A stretch of 8,588 nucleotides of DNA, taken from the NCBI GenBank assembly GCA_013002625.1, contig JABDJE010000260.1, forward strand, positions 1 through 8,588. Reading direction: 5' to 3'. Shown in pieces: positions 1-7,500 of this stretch. Under the pieces are notes generated by a model that ran no database searches, had not been told where the DNA came from, and saw only the letters and a list, made by a program, of their open reading frames with translations. How positions within the stretch are numbered: position 1 is the stretch's first letter; each line of letters begins with the position of its first letter. This DNA comes from Saprospiraceae bacterium (GTDB lineage: Bacteria; Bacteroidota; Bacteroidia; Chitinophagales; Saprospiraceae). A program made the position numbers and the translations under genes.

Positions 1-269
1 ACTATGAAAACGTAGATGTTTATGTAACGACTTACGATATTATTATTGAAGAAGGGCAGGCATTTTCAGAGATCCCAGAAGATGCATCTTTCTCGTTTAA
101 AGACCACAGTTATTCGATCTCATATAAAAAGGTTTTACCGAATCATTTAAGAGTTGAGGTCAATTCTTCACCTTCAATAGCAAATATCAATCCAGAAGAT
201 TATGAGGCTTTTAAGACCTATGTTAAAAATGTCTTGGAAGTAGAAAGTGCTTTTATTGGGTATAAATAG
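1..269 (+). CDS. C-terminal end of a probable DUF3857/transglutaminase-family protein (partial)
   Basis: The reading frame is open from base 3 and ends at TAG 267-269, giving 88 residues of a protein whose start lies before the window. The visible part looks like a beta-rich domain (EEGQAFSEIPEDASF, then HSYSISYKKVLPNHLRVE) followed by a helical ending, NPEDYEAFKTYVKNVLEVES. The sequence of P-E-D-Y-E-A-F-K after a beta hairpin, then a short final strand (AFIGYK), resembles from memory the C-terminal tail of Bacteroidota DUF3857/DUF3858 proteins that carry a transglutaminase-like core. Those are usually exported proteins of unknown substrate. The catalytic part is outside the window, so activity cannot be judged. 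A strong terminator follows, which separates this gene from the rest of the window. Confidence 0.6.
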   Translation, partial: YENVDVYVTTYDIIIEEGQAFSEIPEDASFSFKDHSYSISYKKVLPNHLRVEVNSSPSIANINPEDYEAFKTYVKNVLEVESAFIGYK

Positions 270-297
270 AAGGGCTCAATTATAAGAGTTTAAGAAC

Positions 298-333
298 AAG
301 GCATTGATTAAATTCTAATTAATGCCTTTTTTT
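298..333 (+). terminator. Rho-independent terminator after the partial DUF3857-like gene
   Basis: A 13-base arm (298-310) pairs with 316-328 around a five-base loop (aattc, 311-315), with one G-T wobble. The stem core is GGCATT/AATGCC, and seven T residues follow at 327-333. It lies 28 bases after the TAG of the upstream gene and ends 12 bases before the stop of the convergent minus-strand gene. In the minus direction the stem still forms but the following sequence (CTTGTTCTTAAAC) is a poor T tract, so it should act mainly on plus-strand transcription. Confidence 0.88.
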
Positions 334-345
334 GTGAACAGTGTA

Positions 346-1383
346 TTAATGAATAAATTTGGTTGTGAGCTCAGGATCATTCGAATTTATATACTGTGTT
401 TCCACAGCATTAATGCGTTGGCCTTCACGTTGATATCCAATTATTTTTGGAATGGTCAATCCACTTTCTGCAAAGCCTAAGCGTTCATCTTCAAAAACTG
501 TAATATCAGTGCCAATGGCCAATTGACTAAAAGATGCGCTATCAGGATTATCGATAGAAATGACTTTTTTCGGAAAGATCAGTTGACCGTTCTCATCCAG
601 AGCTTTAGAATTTAAAACTTCATCTTTATTTAAGGCGTAAACGGGTTCACTTTTTATTAAGAATGGCTTTAAAATTTTTTCTGAATTGGTGTTCATCATG
701 TGTTCCTGATGCAGGTTGGGATTAATTTGTAGAATGGATAATTCAATATTCTGCGGAATGAGTATGGCCGATCTTTTCAATTGTGAAATAATATTATAGG
801 TTATGGTTACCTGAGGTTCTCGTGCAAGGGCATGCTGAAGGCATTCCACGACATGAATATCGATGCGTTCAGGAGAATCCAGTTTCAGGGTTGCCGCGTC
901 TGCTTGATGAAATTCGTTGATATAAGCTTCGGCATTGAAGGCTTTAAATACTTTTTTGGCCTGTTCATAACTTATGGTATTGATCTCTACTAAAATGAAT
1001 TGGATCTCTTCTGGAGAGAATAATGTAATTAAGGGCAGCACCAACGTGGCAAATGGTCCGGTGCCAGTATACAATATATATATAGGTTTCTTATCGCTTT
1101 GTTCTTTTACTTTTAAAACCGCTTTATATACGCCGCAAATAAAACGCTTCGTTCTTAACAAATCATCAACACAGCGTATCGCCCATTCAGGAGCGATTGC
1201 CTTTCCGGAATCCAAATAAATATTGTCCCGATTATTGAGATCTTCATTGGTCATTTCTGAAATTTCAAGCAATAATTCCTTAAATGAATTTAAGGCTTCT
1301 TTGAGTTCCAGATAATCAATTTCATCTTTAATTATAATTTGGCTTATCTCAGAAAGTCGCTCTATGCTTGGGATTTCATTCAT
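346..1383 (-). CDS. PRMT-like class I SAM-dependent methyltransferase
   Basis: The 345-residue protein has the marks of a Rossmann-fold methyltransferase. Motif I is IYILYTGTGPFA (about 101-112), a glycine-containing SAM loop. LVEIN (131-135) fits the acidic end of strand 2, and HQADAATL (159-166) the post-II region. IDIHVVECLQHALAREP (174-190) fits strand 4 and the following loop. In that loop Glu180 and Glu189 are nine residues apart, the spacing of the double-E loop of protein arginine methyltransferases. The C-terminal half (about 200-345) is probably a beta-rich domain, also as in PRMTs. An N-terminal helical region (about 1-90) contains DSGKAIAPEWAIRCVDD. The start chosen is ATG 1381-1383 (MNEIPSI). 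The frame stays open to 1479, but that extension is AT-rich and hydrophobic, so it is probably untranslated leader. The gene is divergent from the 1737-8588 operon. The substrate is unknown. Methyltransferase is fairly secure; PRMT-like is inference from motif spacing. Confidence 0.7.
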   Translation of the reverse strand: MNEIPSIERLSEISQIIIKDEIDYLELKEALNSFKELLLEISEMTNEDLNNRDNIYLDSGKAIAPEWAIRCVDDLLRTKRFICGVYKAVLKVKEQSDKKPIYILYTGTGPFATLVLPLITLFSPEEIQFILVEINTISYEQAKKVFKAFNAEAYINEFHQADAATLKLDSPERIDIHVVECLQHALAREPQVTITYNIISQLKRSAILIPQNIELSILQINPNLHQEHMMNTNSEKILKPFLIKSEPVYALNKDEVLNSKALDENGQLIFPKKVISIDNPDSASFSQLAIGTDITVFEDERLGFAESGLTIPKIIGYQREGQRINAVETQYINSNDPELTTKFIH

Positions 1384-1540
1384 TTTAATAAAATTAAATT
1401 TAAAAATTAAATTATAAATATTTTGACAAAGTCGTAATAATATAGAAAAAATAATGTATCTTGATACTGCTATTAACAACTAAAAATCTTTTTTTTCTCC
1501 CTATTCAAGTATTTAATAGACCAGTCATATAATGAAAGTA

Positions 1541-1573
1541 TTTGTGCGAGGTAAATCCGTTACTTATATATTG
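1541..1573 (+). promoter_or_regulatory. Candidate Bacteroidota sigma-A-type promoter for the five-gene operon
   Basis: TTTG at 1541-1544 is followed after 22 bases by TATATTG at 1567-1573. This resembles the phylum's -33 TTTG and -7 TAnnTTTG elements, with one T missing from the -7 box. Transcription would begin near 1580 and give a leader of roughly 155 bases containing the dyad at 1653-1686. In AT-rich DNA such matches arise easily, so this is only a candidate. Confidence 0.3.
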
Positions 1574-1652
1574 TAATTATAAAGATTTATATCGAATGGC
1601 TGCCCATTTAAATAAACGTATTCTACTTGATATTTTAATATGAATGTATCAA

Positions 1653-1686
1653 TTTCGTTTTATGGCAATGACCATTTATGACGAAA
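1653..1686. promoter_or_regulatory. Imperfect dyad upstream of the operon (possible operator or leader hairpin)
   Basis: TTTCGT (1653-1658) pairs with ACGAAA (1681-1686), and inside it ATGG (1662-1665) pairs with CCAT (1672-1675) around a six-base loop. Unpaired gaps of three and five bases separate the two stem parts. The dyad ends 50 bases before the ATG at 1737. It could be a regulator binding site or, if transcription starts upstream, an RNA hairpin. No T tract follows directly, so it is not a standard terminator. Confidence 0.35.
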
Positions 1687-1736
1687 GTAAGGTTATGGTG
1701 ATGTTTTTTTAAACGTGTTTAATTAATCCAACCATT

Positions 1737-2288
1737 ATGAAAACTAAACTTTCACGTCGATCTTTTGTGGAAAATCTAACTTTAGCAACTTCCGGGATCG
1801 CACTTTTGTCTTCCACCTCTTTTTTAAATGCCTTTAATTCCAAAACCGATGTTTTGGAAGGCTATAATCCCTACGCTGGAACCAATCCCGATATGCGACA
1901 GGGAATCTTTGAAAATTATATTAAGGTTACAGGAACAGTTTATTCTAAAGAAACTGAACAGCCAATTTCTGGAGCATTGGTCGAGGTCTGGCATCTGTCT
2001 CCAAATTCTAAAAAATACAGGCATCGGGCCAAATTAAAAACCGATGCGAACGGTCAGTACAGTTTTTTAACCGATCCTCCTAATAAGGAAAAGGGCCAGA
2101 TGCCCGCAATTCATTTCAAACTAAGCACAGTGAATGACAGCTATTGTTCCAGATTGTGGATTCATAAAAATACAGCTTTTATTTCCAGTGAGCATTGGGC
2201 CCGAAACCAGGGATTAGGAGACCGTCTTTTACCAAAAAAGGAGATACACACCTTTCACGAAACAATAACATTTAATTTATCGATATAA
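1737..2288 (+). CDS. Tat-exported intradiol ring-cleavage dioxygenase-like protein, probably lacking the complete iron site
   Basis: The 183-residue protein begins with a twin-arginine signal: SRRSFVE (6-12), then a hydrophobic stretch (about 15-32), so export to the periplasm or beyond is likely. Residues about 60-183 match the intradiol dioxygenase beta-sandwich: KVTGTVYSKETEQPISGALVEVWH, then KTDANGQYSFLTDPP, then MPAIHFKL. True catechol and protocatechuate dioxygenases bind non-haem Fe(III) with two Tyr and two His. Here Tyr94 can be the first Tyr. The second (normally P-x-x-Y-P) is not seen after TDPP, and the usual PxHIHF is PAIHF, leaving only His126. The protein is also shorter than typical catalytic members. 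It is the first gene of the proposed operon, 30 bases before the first collar gene. The fold assignment is fairly secure. Ring-cleavage activity looks doubtful, and a binding or structural role is possible. Confidence 0.75.
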   Translation: MKTKLSRRSFVENLTLATSGIALLSSTSFLNAFNSKTDVLEGYNPYAGTNPDMRQGIFENYIKVTGTVYSKETEQPISGALVEVWHLSPNSKKYRHRAKLKTDANGQYSFLTDPPNKEKGQMPAIHFKLSTVNDSYCSRLWIHKNTAFISSEHWARNQGLGDRLLPKKEIHTFHETITFNLSI

Positions 2289-2318
2289 TTATTAACCAAC
2301 CATTTAAACTCATATAAC

Positions 2319-2840
2319 ATGACACCATTTGTAGGACAAATACAACTTTTCGGATTTAGTTTTCCGCCTAATGGCTGGGCTTTATGTAACGGCCAACTTC
2401 TGAGCGTATCTTCGAATACGGCCTTATTTTCATTATTGGGTACCATCTATGGCGGCGATGGGAGGACAACCTTCGCCTTACCTGATCTTAGAGGTCGGTC
2501 GGCCATAGGATTTGGAACCGGGCCCGGTTTAAGCCCTCAACCAATTGGGCAAAGAAGCGGAATAGAAACCAGAACCTTAACAATCGCCAACATGCCACAA
2601 CATAGCCACGCCTTAAACTTTGGCGTGAGTACAGCCAGTGGTGATGAAACGAATCCTGATAACAACGTTATTGCCATGCATTCTGGAGGCTTTAACGAAG
2701 ACGCAAGTGCTGGTGTAAGTCTAAAAAATGCAGCTGCCACAGGCAATAATGGATCAAGTCAATCCTTCAGCTTGAGAGATCCTTATATCGGACTTAATTA
2801 TTCAATTGCACTTTTTGGAGTTTACCCATCAAGAAGCTAA
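2319..2840 (+). CDS. Phage tail-collar domain protein, MdpB-like (first copy)
   Basis: This 173-residue protein is a full-length member of the tail-collar / microcystin-dependent protein (MdpB) family. The N-terminal collar domain (about 5-60) shows the family pattern: PFVGQIQLFGF, then GWALCNGQLL, TALFSLLGTIYGGDG, and TTFALPDLRGR. NMPQHSHAL (91-99) follows, a Gly/Asn/Ala/Ser-rich middle (about 100-150), and the typical ending NYSIALFGVYPSRS. No signal peptide is visible. In phages the collar domain sits in tail-fibre proteins. Chromosomal MdpB-like proteins occur widely outside phages and their function is not settled. No other phage gene is present here. It lies 16 bases before a near-identical-length paralogue. 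A/T-rich sequence with no Shine-Dalgarno precedes the ATG. Confidence 0.9.
   Translation: MTPFVGQIQLFGFSFPPNGWALCNGQLLSVSSNTALFSLLGTIYGGDGRTTFALPDLRGRSAIGFGTGPGLSPQPIGQRSGIETRTLTIANMPQHSHALNFGVSTASGDETNPDNNVIAMHSGGFNEDASAGVSLKNAAATGNNGSSQSFSLRDPYIGLNYSIALFGVYPSRS
2332..2358 (+). repeat. 27-base exact direct repeat, copy 1 (5' end of first collar gene)
   Basis: These 27 bases are identical to 2870-2896, which sit at the same place in the second collar gene, 538 bases downstream. They span codons 5-14 (GQIQLFGF). Elsewhere the two genes differ at many synonymous sites even where the protein is identical. Confidence 0.85.
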
Positions 2841-2856
2841 CTAAAAAACAACAATT

Positions 2857-3378
2857 ATGGAACCATTTTTAGGACAAATACAACTTTTCGGATTTACCTT
2901 CCCACCTACAGGTTGGGCTTTGTGCCAGGGTCAATTATTAGCTATTTCACAAAACCAAGCCTTGTTCTCTTTATTGGGAACAATTTACGGAGGCGATGGC
3001 AGAACAACCTTTGCTTTACCCGATTTACGAGGACGTACACCTTTGGGGTTCGGTCAGGGTCCTGGGTTAACCAATATATCAATTGGCTCAAAAGGCGGAG
3101 TAGAGACACAAACATTAAGCCTTGCTAATTTACCTTCTCATAATCATGCATTGTTATTTGGCGCAAGCACAGCTTCTGGAGATGAAGCTAGTCCTGCTGA
3201 CAATGTCATTGCTTTACACGCTGCGGCGTTTAATGAAGATGCAACTCCAGGTGCGGCCTTAAAGAATGCTTCAGCCACAGCAAACAATGGCGGGTCTCAA
3301 GCATTTAATTTAAGAGACCCTTATTTGGTTATGAATTATTCAATTGCCTTTGTGGGACTTTTTCCCTCAAGGAGTTAA
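2857..3378 (+). CDS. Phage tail-collar domain protein, MdpB-like (second copy)
   Basis: This 173-residue protein aligns without gaps to the product of the preceding gene; a hand count gives about 120 identical residues (69%). The collar domain (about 5-60) is best conserved, with residues 41-60 identical in both. The region 61-140 and the middle Ala/Ser/Asn-rich stretch are more varied. LPSHNHAL (92-99) replaces MPQHSHAL, and both proteins end in PSRS. No signal peptide is visible. The pair arose by tandem duplication and has been kept apart long enough for synonymous sites to diverge, which suggests two retained roles or a hetero-oligomer (inference). Its stop codon is nine bases before the next ATG and in the same frame as the next gene. 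Confidence 0.9.
   Translation: MEPFLGQIQLFGFTFPPTGWALCQGQLLAISQNQALFSLLGTIYGGDGRTTFALPDLRGRTPLGFGQGPGLTNISIGSKGGVETQTLSLANLPSHNHALLFGASTASGDEASPADNVIALHAAAFNEDATPGAALKNASATANNGGSQAFNLRDPYLVMNYSIAFVGLFPSRS
2870..2896 (+). repeat. 27-base exact direct repeat, copy 2 (5' end of second collar gene)
   Basis: This is the second copy of the 27-base identity described at 2332-2358. The flanking bases, including the upstream leaders, are not conserved, so the identity is confined to the start of the coding region. Confidence 0.85.
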
Positions 3379-3387
3379 TCGCAGAAT

Positions 3388-4524
3388 ATGGATTTAAAAG
3401 TTGGCATATTACTACCAAGATCGGACATGTTTCCCACATTAGCTATGGATTTTTTAAATGGCCTGAAATTGGGGTTAAATAAATCAGGGATATCCAATAT
3501 GCCCGAATTGGTTATTGAAAGTATTGGCAATGCTGCCGATCAATTGGTTATTAAAGTAGCTGAAAAAATGATTCTGCAGGAGGAGGTCAATTTGACCATA
3601 GCTTTTTGCGGTGAACACCAACTAAAAGAACTCAATACCTTATTCACAGCTTATAAAAAACCACTCTTACATATTGACCTCGGGGGTCATGTTCAAAAAA
3701 AAGAGATCATAAGCCCATATGTACTCCATCATACTTTAAATCTTTGGCAATCGGCTTATGCTGCCGGTGTTTATGCTGCTAATACTTTTGGAAAAAAAGC
3801 AGCAGTGGCTGCATCTTTTTATGATGGGGGTTACCATCTTACTCACGGATTTGTTTCCGGATTCACCAATAATGGCGGCCAAATAGAAAGCTACTATGTA
3901 GGACCAATGGATTATAAGAATGAGACCTTTGATAGCATGATAACTAAAGTTTCAGAAGCAGATGCCGATGTCTTATTCACACTCTTCAGTTTTAAGGAAG
4001 GAAATAAGATTTTCGATAAATTATCACAATCGGAGCTCAACGGAAAATTGCCAATCATGGCCTTCCCCTTAATGACCGATGAACAGATGAATATTAGGAA
4101 TTATAATCTTCAGGATGTTTACTCAGCAGCCTCCTGGGCTTTTGATGATGAAACCGACCTGATGAGATCGTTTAATACCAAATACACCGATCACTATAAG
4201 GACGAACCAAATATAATTGCCCTAATGGGCTATGAAGCCGGATTGATTATCGATACGACCTTAAAACATAATACGTCTATGACCCCACAAATAGGGGAGT
4301 ATATGCGTAGTCAACATATAAATTCACCCAGAGGGACTTTTTCATTTAATAGCTATAACGAACCTCAAATTGACATTTTCAAAATAAGAAAATTTAATTT
4401 CAACAATGTAAAATTTCACAACACAGTCATAGATACAATGGAACTTCCGGGAATAGAAAAGCTCTATACCAAATTTGAAACACTTCCCGCTTCAAGTTGG
4501 AAGAATCCATACATCTGTACTTAA
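3388..4524 (+). CDS. Type I periplasmic-binding-fold (ABC substrate-binding-like) protein without a signal peptide
   Basis: The 378-residue protein resembles the branched-chain amino acid/amide substrate-binding family (Peripla_BP_6-like). It opens directly with the first core strand, LKVGILLPRSDMFPTLAMDFL (about 3-23), then a helix NGLKLGLNKSG. ADQLVIKVAEKMILQEEVNLTIAFCGEH and KKPLLHIDLGG fit the next strands. YAAGVYAANTFGKKAAVAASFYDGGY (about 129-154) and HGFVSGFTNNGGQIESYYVG mark the start of the second lobe, and ADADVLFTLFSFKEG a further strand. An exported member would carry about 20-30 extra N-terminal residues. Here an in-frame TAA only nine bases upstream rules out a longer start, so the lack is real. 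No permease or ATPase gene is nearby. It lies inside the operon, with a ten-base gap to the giant gene. Ligand unknown; it may act in the cytoplasm or leave by an unconventional route. Confidence 0.8.
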   Translation: MDLKVGILLPRSDMFPTLAMDFLNGLKLGLNKSGISNMPELVIESIGNAADQLVIKVAEKMILQEEVNLTIAFCGEHQLKELNTLFTAYKKPLLHIDLGGHVQKKEIISPYVLHHTLNLWQSAYAAGVYAANTFGKKAAVAASFYDGGYHLTHGFVSGFTNNGGQIESYYVGPMDYKNETFDSMITKVSEADADVLFTLFSFKEGNKIFDKLSQSELNGKLPIMAFPLMTDEQMNIRNYNLQDVYSAASWAFDDETDLMRSFNTKYTDHYKDEPNIIALMGYEAGLIIDTTLKHNTSMTPQIGEYMRSQHINSPRGTFSFNSYNEPQIDIFKIRKFNFNNVKFHNTVIDTMELPGIEKLYTKFETLPASSWKNPYICT

Positions 4525-4534
4525 AACCATTATC

Positions 4535-7500
4535 ATGAAAACAATCAACCATTATTTAGTTCTCATCTTTACTCTTTTAATTTGTACCGTTGGCTTTGCT
4601 CAAAAAATTGCAGTTGTGGGCATTAGTCATGATTCTTCGGAAGGATTTACATTTCTGGCTACCCAGGATATAACAGCTGGTGAAACGGTTCGTTTTACCG
4701 ATAACGAATATGATGCTGTTGCCAATGTGTTCACTTTCAATGGTGCACCCACAGGTGAATTTGTAGTGACCTGGGTTGCTACCGCTAATGTCACAAAGGG
4801 CACCGTGTTTTATGTTAAAGAAGTTTCTTCGAATACCTTGACGCTTACATGTTCGAGTGGCACATGTGGAACCATAACCTTATCCACCAATATAGGGGTT
4901 GGGAACCAATCTTTTTCTTTCGCTTCTGCTGGAGATTCACTTTATGCTTATGAAGATAACAATGATGATCCTCGCGATGCCATAGGAGAGATCTACTCGG
5001 TAATGTATACTATTATAGGGCCTATTCCAGCTAACGAAAATCCAGTATCAGATTGGCCAAATGCAATTGTTACTGATGGTTTTACCTTTCCTAATAACGA
5101 CAGAACAGAATTTGCATTTAGTACCGCAAACGTTCGAGATAATAGGACAAAAGCTGATTTAGAAAATACAGGAAATTATGTTAACGGTACATCGGCAATT
5201 GATATGTCCATAGTTCCTTTTAACAACTTTAACCTTGTTGGCGCAGACCCGGTACTAACGGTATCAGTCTCCCCATCCTCGGTTGCTGAAAATAGTGGCG
5301 CAGGAATGGTCTATACCTTTACCTTGGATGCTCCTGCTGCAGGTGCGATCACTGTAAATTTTAATGTTAGTGGATCAGCAACTTATTCGACAGATTATTC
5401 ACAAAGTGGCGCAAGCACCTTCAATGCAACAACGGGCACCGTTGTTATTCCTAACGCTGCAACCTCAGCTTCCGTGACGCTCACGCCAGTAGGTGATGCA
5501 AATTTAGAACCGGATGAGACGGCAATTTTAGCAGTTGCAGTTGGAACTGGTTATACAGCAGGCAGTCCGAGTAGTGCAACTGGAACCATAACCAATGACG
5601 ATTCTATTGCGGTAACACCAGTTGTTGCCATTACAGGTAGTGTACATACTATTGGTGGTACAGAAGGATTCTCATTTGTTGCTTTAGATGATATTACGGC
5701 AGGTACTGTTGTTTATTTTACGGAAAATACCTTTAATAAAAATTCACTTAGTTTTTCTGGCGGTGAGTCCGTAGTCAGCTGGACCGCCCCTACAGACCTT
5801 TTTCGTGGTGAAGTTATCGTAGTTACTGAAGGCCCTGCGAACACCTTCACAACTACTTGTGACAGTGGACCATGCGGAACGGTTTCAATTATAAGCGGTA
5901 CCTTCGATTATGCAAGTAATGGAGAAACTATATTTGCCTATACAGATAGCGATTCTGATCATACAAATGGAATTACCGAGATCTCAGCTGTACTTTTTAC
6001 AGGGACATCTACAACTCCAGGCGGAACTATTCCGTCACTTGAAGATCCATCAAGCGTTTATTCAGGAGCTGTAGTGGTTGATGGATTCCCGGCTTCAGCA
6101 CCTGTAAGAACTGAATATAGGTTTGCCTTAGGAGAACGTGGTATTACGGTAGATCAAGCGAATTTTCAAAATACAGGCAATTGGCTCCATGCAGCTTCTC
6201 AAGCTACATTAGATACAACGCCATTTGCCAACATCATAATTGCAACGGGATCAGCTGATCCGGCGGTGACAGTTAGCCTTGCTCCAGGATCTGTGTTGGA
6301 AGATAGTGGAACAGGATTAGTGTATACATTTACCATGGCTGCACCAGCTGGCCCAGGTGGAACGACCGTTAATTTTACCATTGGCGGAACAGCAACCTTT
6401 ACAACCGATTATACTCAATCAGGTGCCGACAGTTTTGATGGCGCTACCGGATCGGTCACTATAGCAAATGGCAATACCACTGCGGCGGTGACCTTAACTC
6501 CTGTAGCCGATCCCGATGTTGAACCCCAGGAGTCCATTGAATTGATGGTGGCTTCAGGAACAGGCTACATCGGTGGATCGCCAAATGCTGCCACCGGCCT
6601 GATCGATAATGACGATACCAGTGATTCAAATCCTTTAGTGGCCTTAACCGGGTTGAATGAGGGTACAACAGAAGGTTTTTCCTTTGTTGCAGCCCAAGAT
6701 ATTCCTGCCGGAACCGTGGTTTATTTTTCCGAAAACGAATTTGATAACACGACCTTGATGTTTAATGGCGGTGAGGCTGATCTGGAATGGACAGCGCCAG
6801 CCGGAGGGGTTGCACAGGGCGATGTCATTGTCGTGACTGAAACAGCTACAAATACATTTTCACTGGATTGCAGCAGTGGCACTGGTGTGTCTTGCGGCTC
6901 AATTTCCATAATCAGAAATAACTTCGCACTCGCTTCAAACGGCGAAACTTTTTATGCCTATGCTGATGATGATAATGATCCTACCAATGGGGTCACCGAT
7001 ATATATTCTGTAATATTTACGGGAACATCAACGACTTCCGGGGGAACAATTCCAGCAACCGAAGATCCTTCAGGGATATTTACCCAGGCTCTGGTCATAG
7101 ATGGATTCCCAGCGTCATCTCCAATGAAAACAGAATATGACCCAACAAAAAGAGGCATCCCTGTTTATGCGGCCGATTTTGAAGATCTTTTAAATTGGTT
7201 GCATGGAGAACCCAATGCCAGCGGACTATCAACAGTGCCTTTCGCATTTATTGAAATCGTGAATTTGGAATGCCAGTTCGCCGATGCATTTGCTGCTGGC
7301 GCCAATAATTTTATCGATCTGGCCGGTGATGGCTTTGGACCGTGGGGTCTTAATCCAGATCCAGTAGATAATGATGCAGAAAGAGGACTCTTTGTTGGAA
7401 ACTCAACCTCAAATGGGAATGGTGACGACAATAGCGATGGTGATATCAATAGTGCGGGAGTAGCCTTTGGATTCTATGCCAATAATGGCAAATTTTCAGA

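Larger units (their letters stand above)
1384..1736. promoter_or_regulatory. Divergent intergenic region between the methyltransferase gene and the operon
   Basis: This 353-base stretch is AT-rich and I see no convincing gene in it. It must hold the promoters for both divergent transcripts. On the plus strand there is a candidate Bacteroidota-type promoter (1541-1573) and an imperfect dyad (1653-1686). On the minus strand, TTTG lies in the complement of about 1424-1428, followed 17 bases later by TAATTTTT, a weak match to the TTTG/TAnnTTTG layout upstream of the ATG at 1383. There is no tRNA and no recognisable riboswitch. The leader just before the ATG at 1737 (AATCCAACCATT) has no Shine-Dalgarno sequence, as is usual in this phylum. 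Confidence 0.6.

Noticed and set aside
974..1219. Plus-strand open frame of 81 codons inside the methyltransferase gene
   Set aside because: It is antisense to a well-supported gene, has no family resemblance and no leader of its own.
1384..1479. Upstream extension of the methyltransferase frame to an earlier ATG, adding 32 hydrophobic residues
   Set aside because: The extension is very AT-rich, Phe/Ile/Asn/Leu-heavy and looks like translated leader DNA. The internal ATG at 1381-1383 begins a normal soluble N-terminus.
1692..1736. Possible pairing of ATGGT near 1695 with ACCAT before the ATG at 1737, masking the start
   Set aside because: Only five base pairs over a long AT-rich gap; such a match is expected by chance.
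2319..3378. Prophage remnant suggested by the tail-collar domains
   Set aside because: No other phage gene or attachment site is visible, and the full family architecture (PSRS ending, about 173 residues) matches chromosomal MdpB-like proteins.
4535..4603. Lipoprotein signal at the start of the giant protein (Cys17)
   Set aside because: The residues before Cys17 are L-L-I, without the small residue a lipobox needs at -1. A standard Sec cut after GFA fits better.
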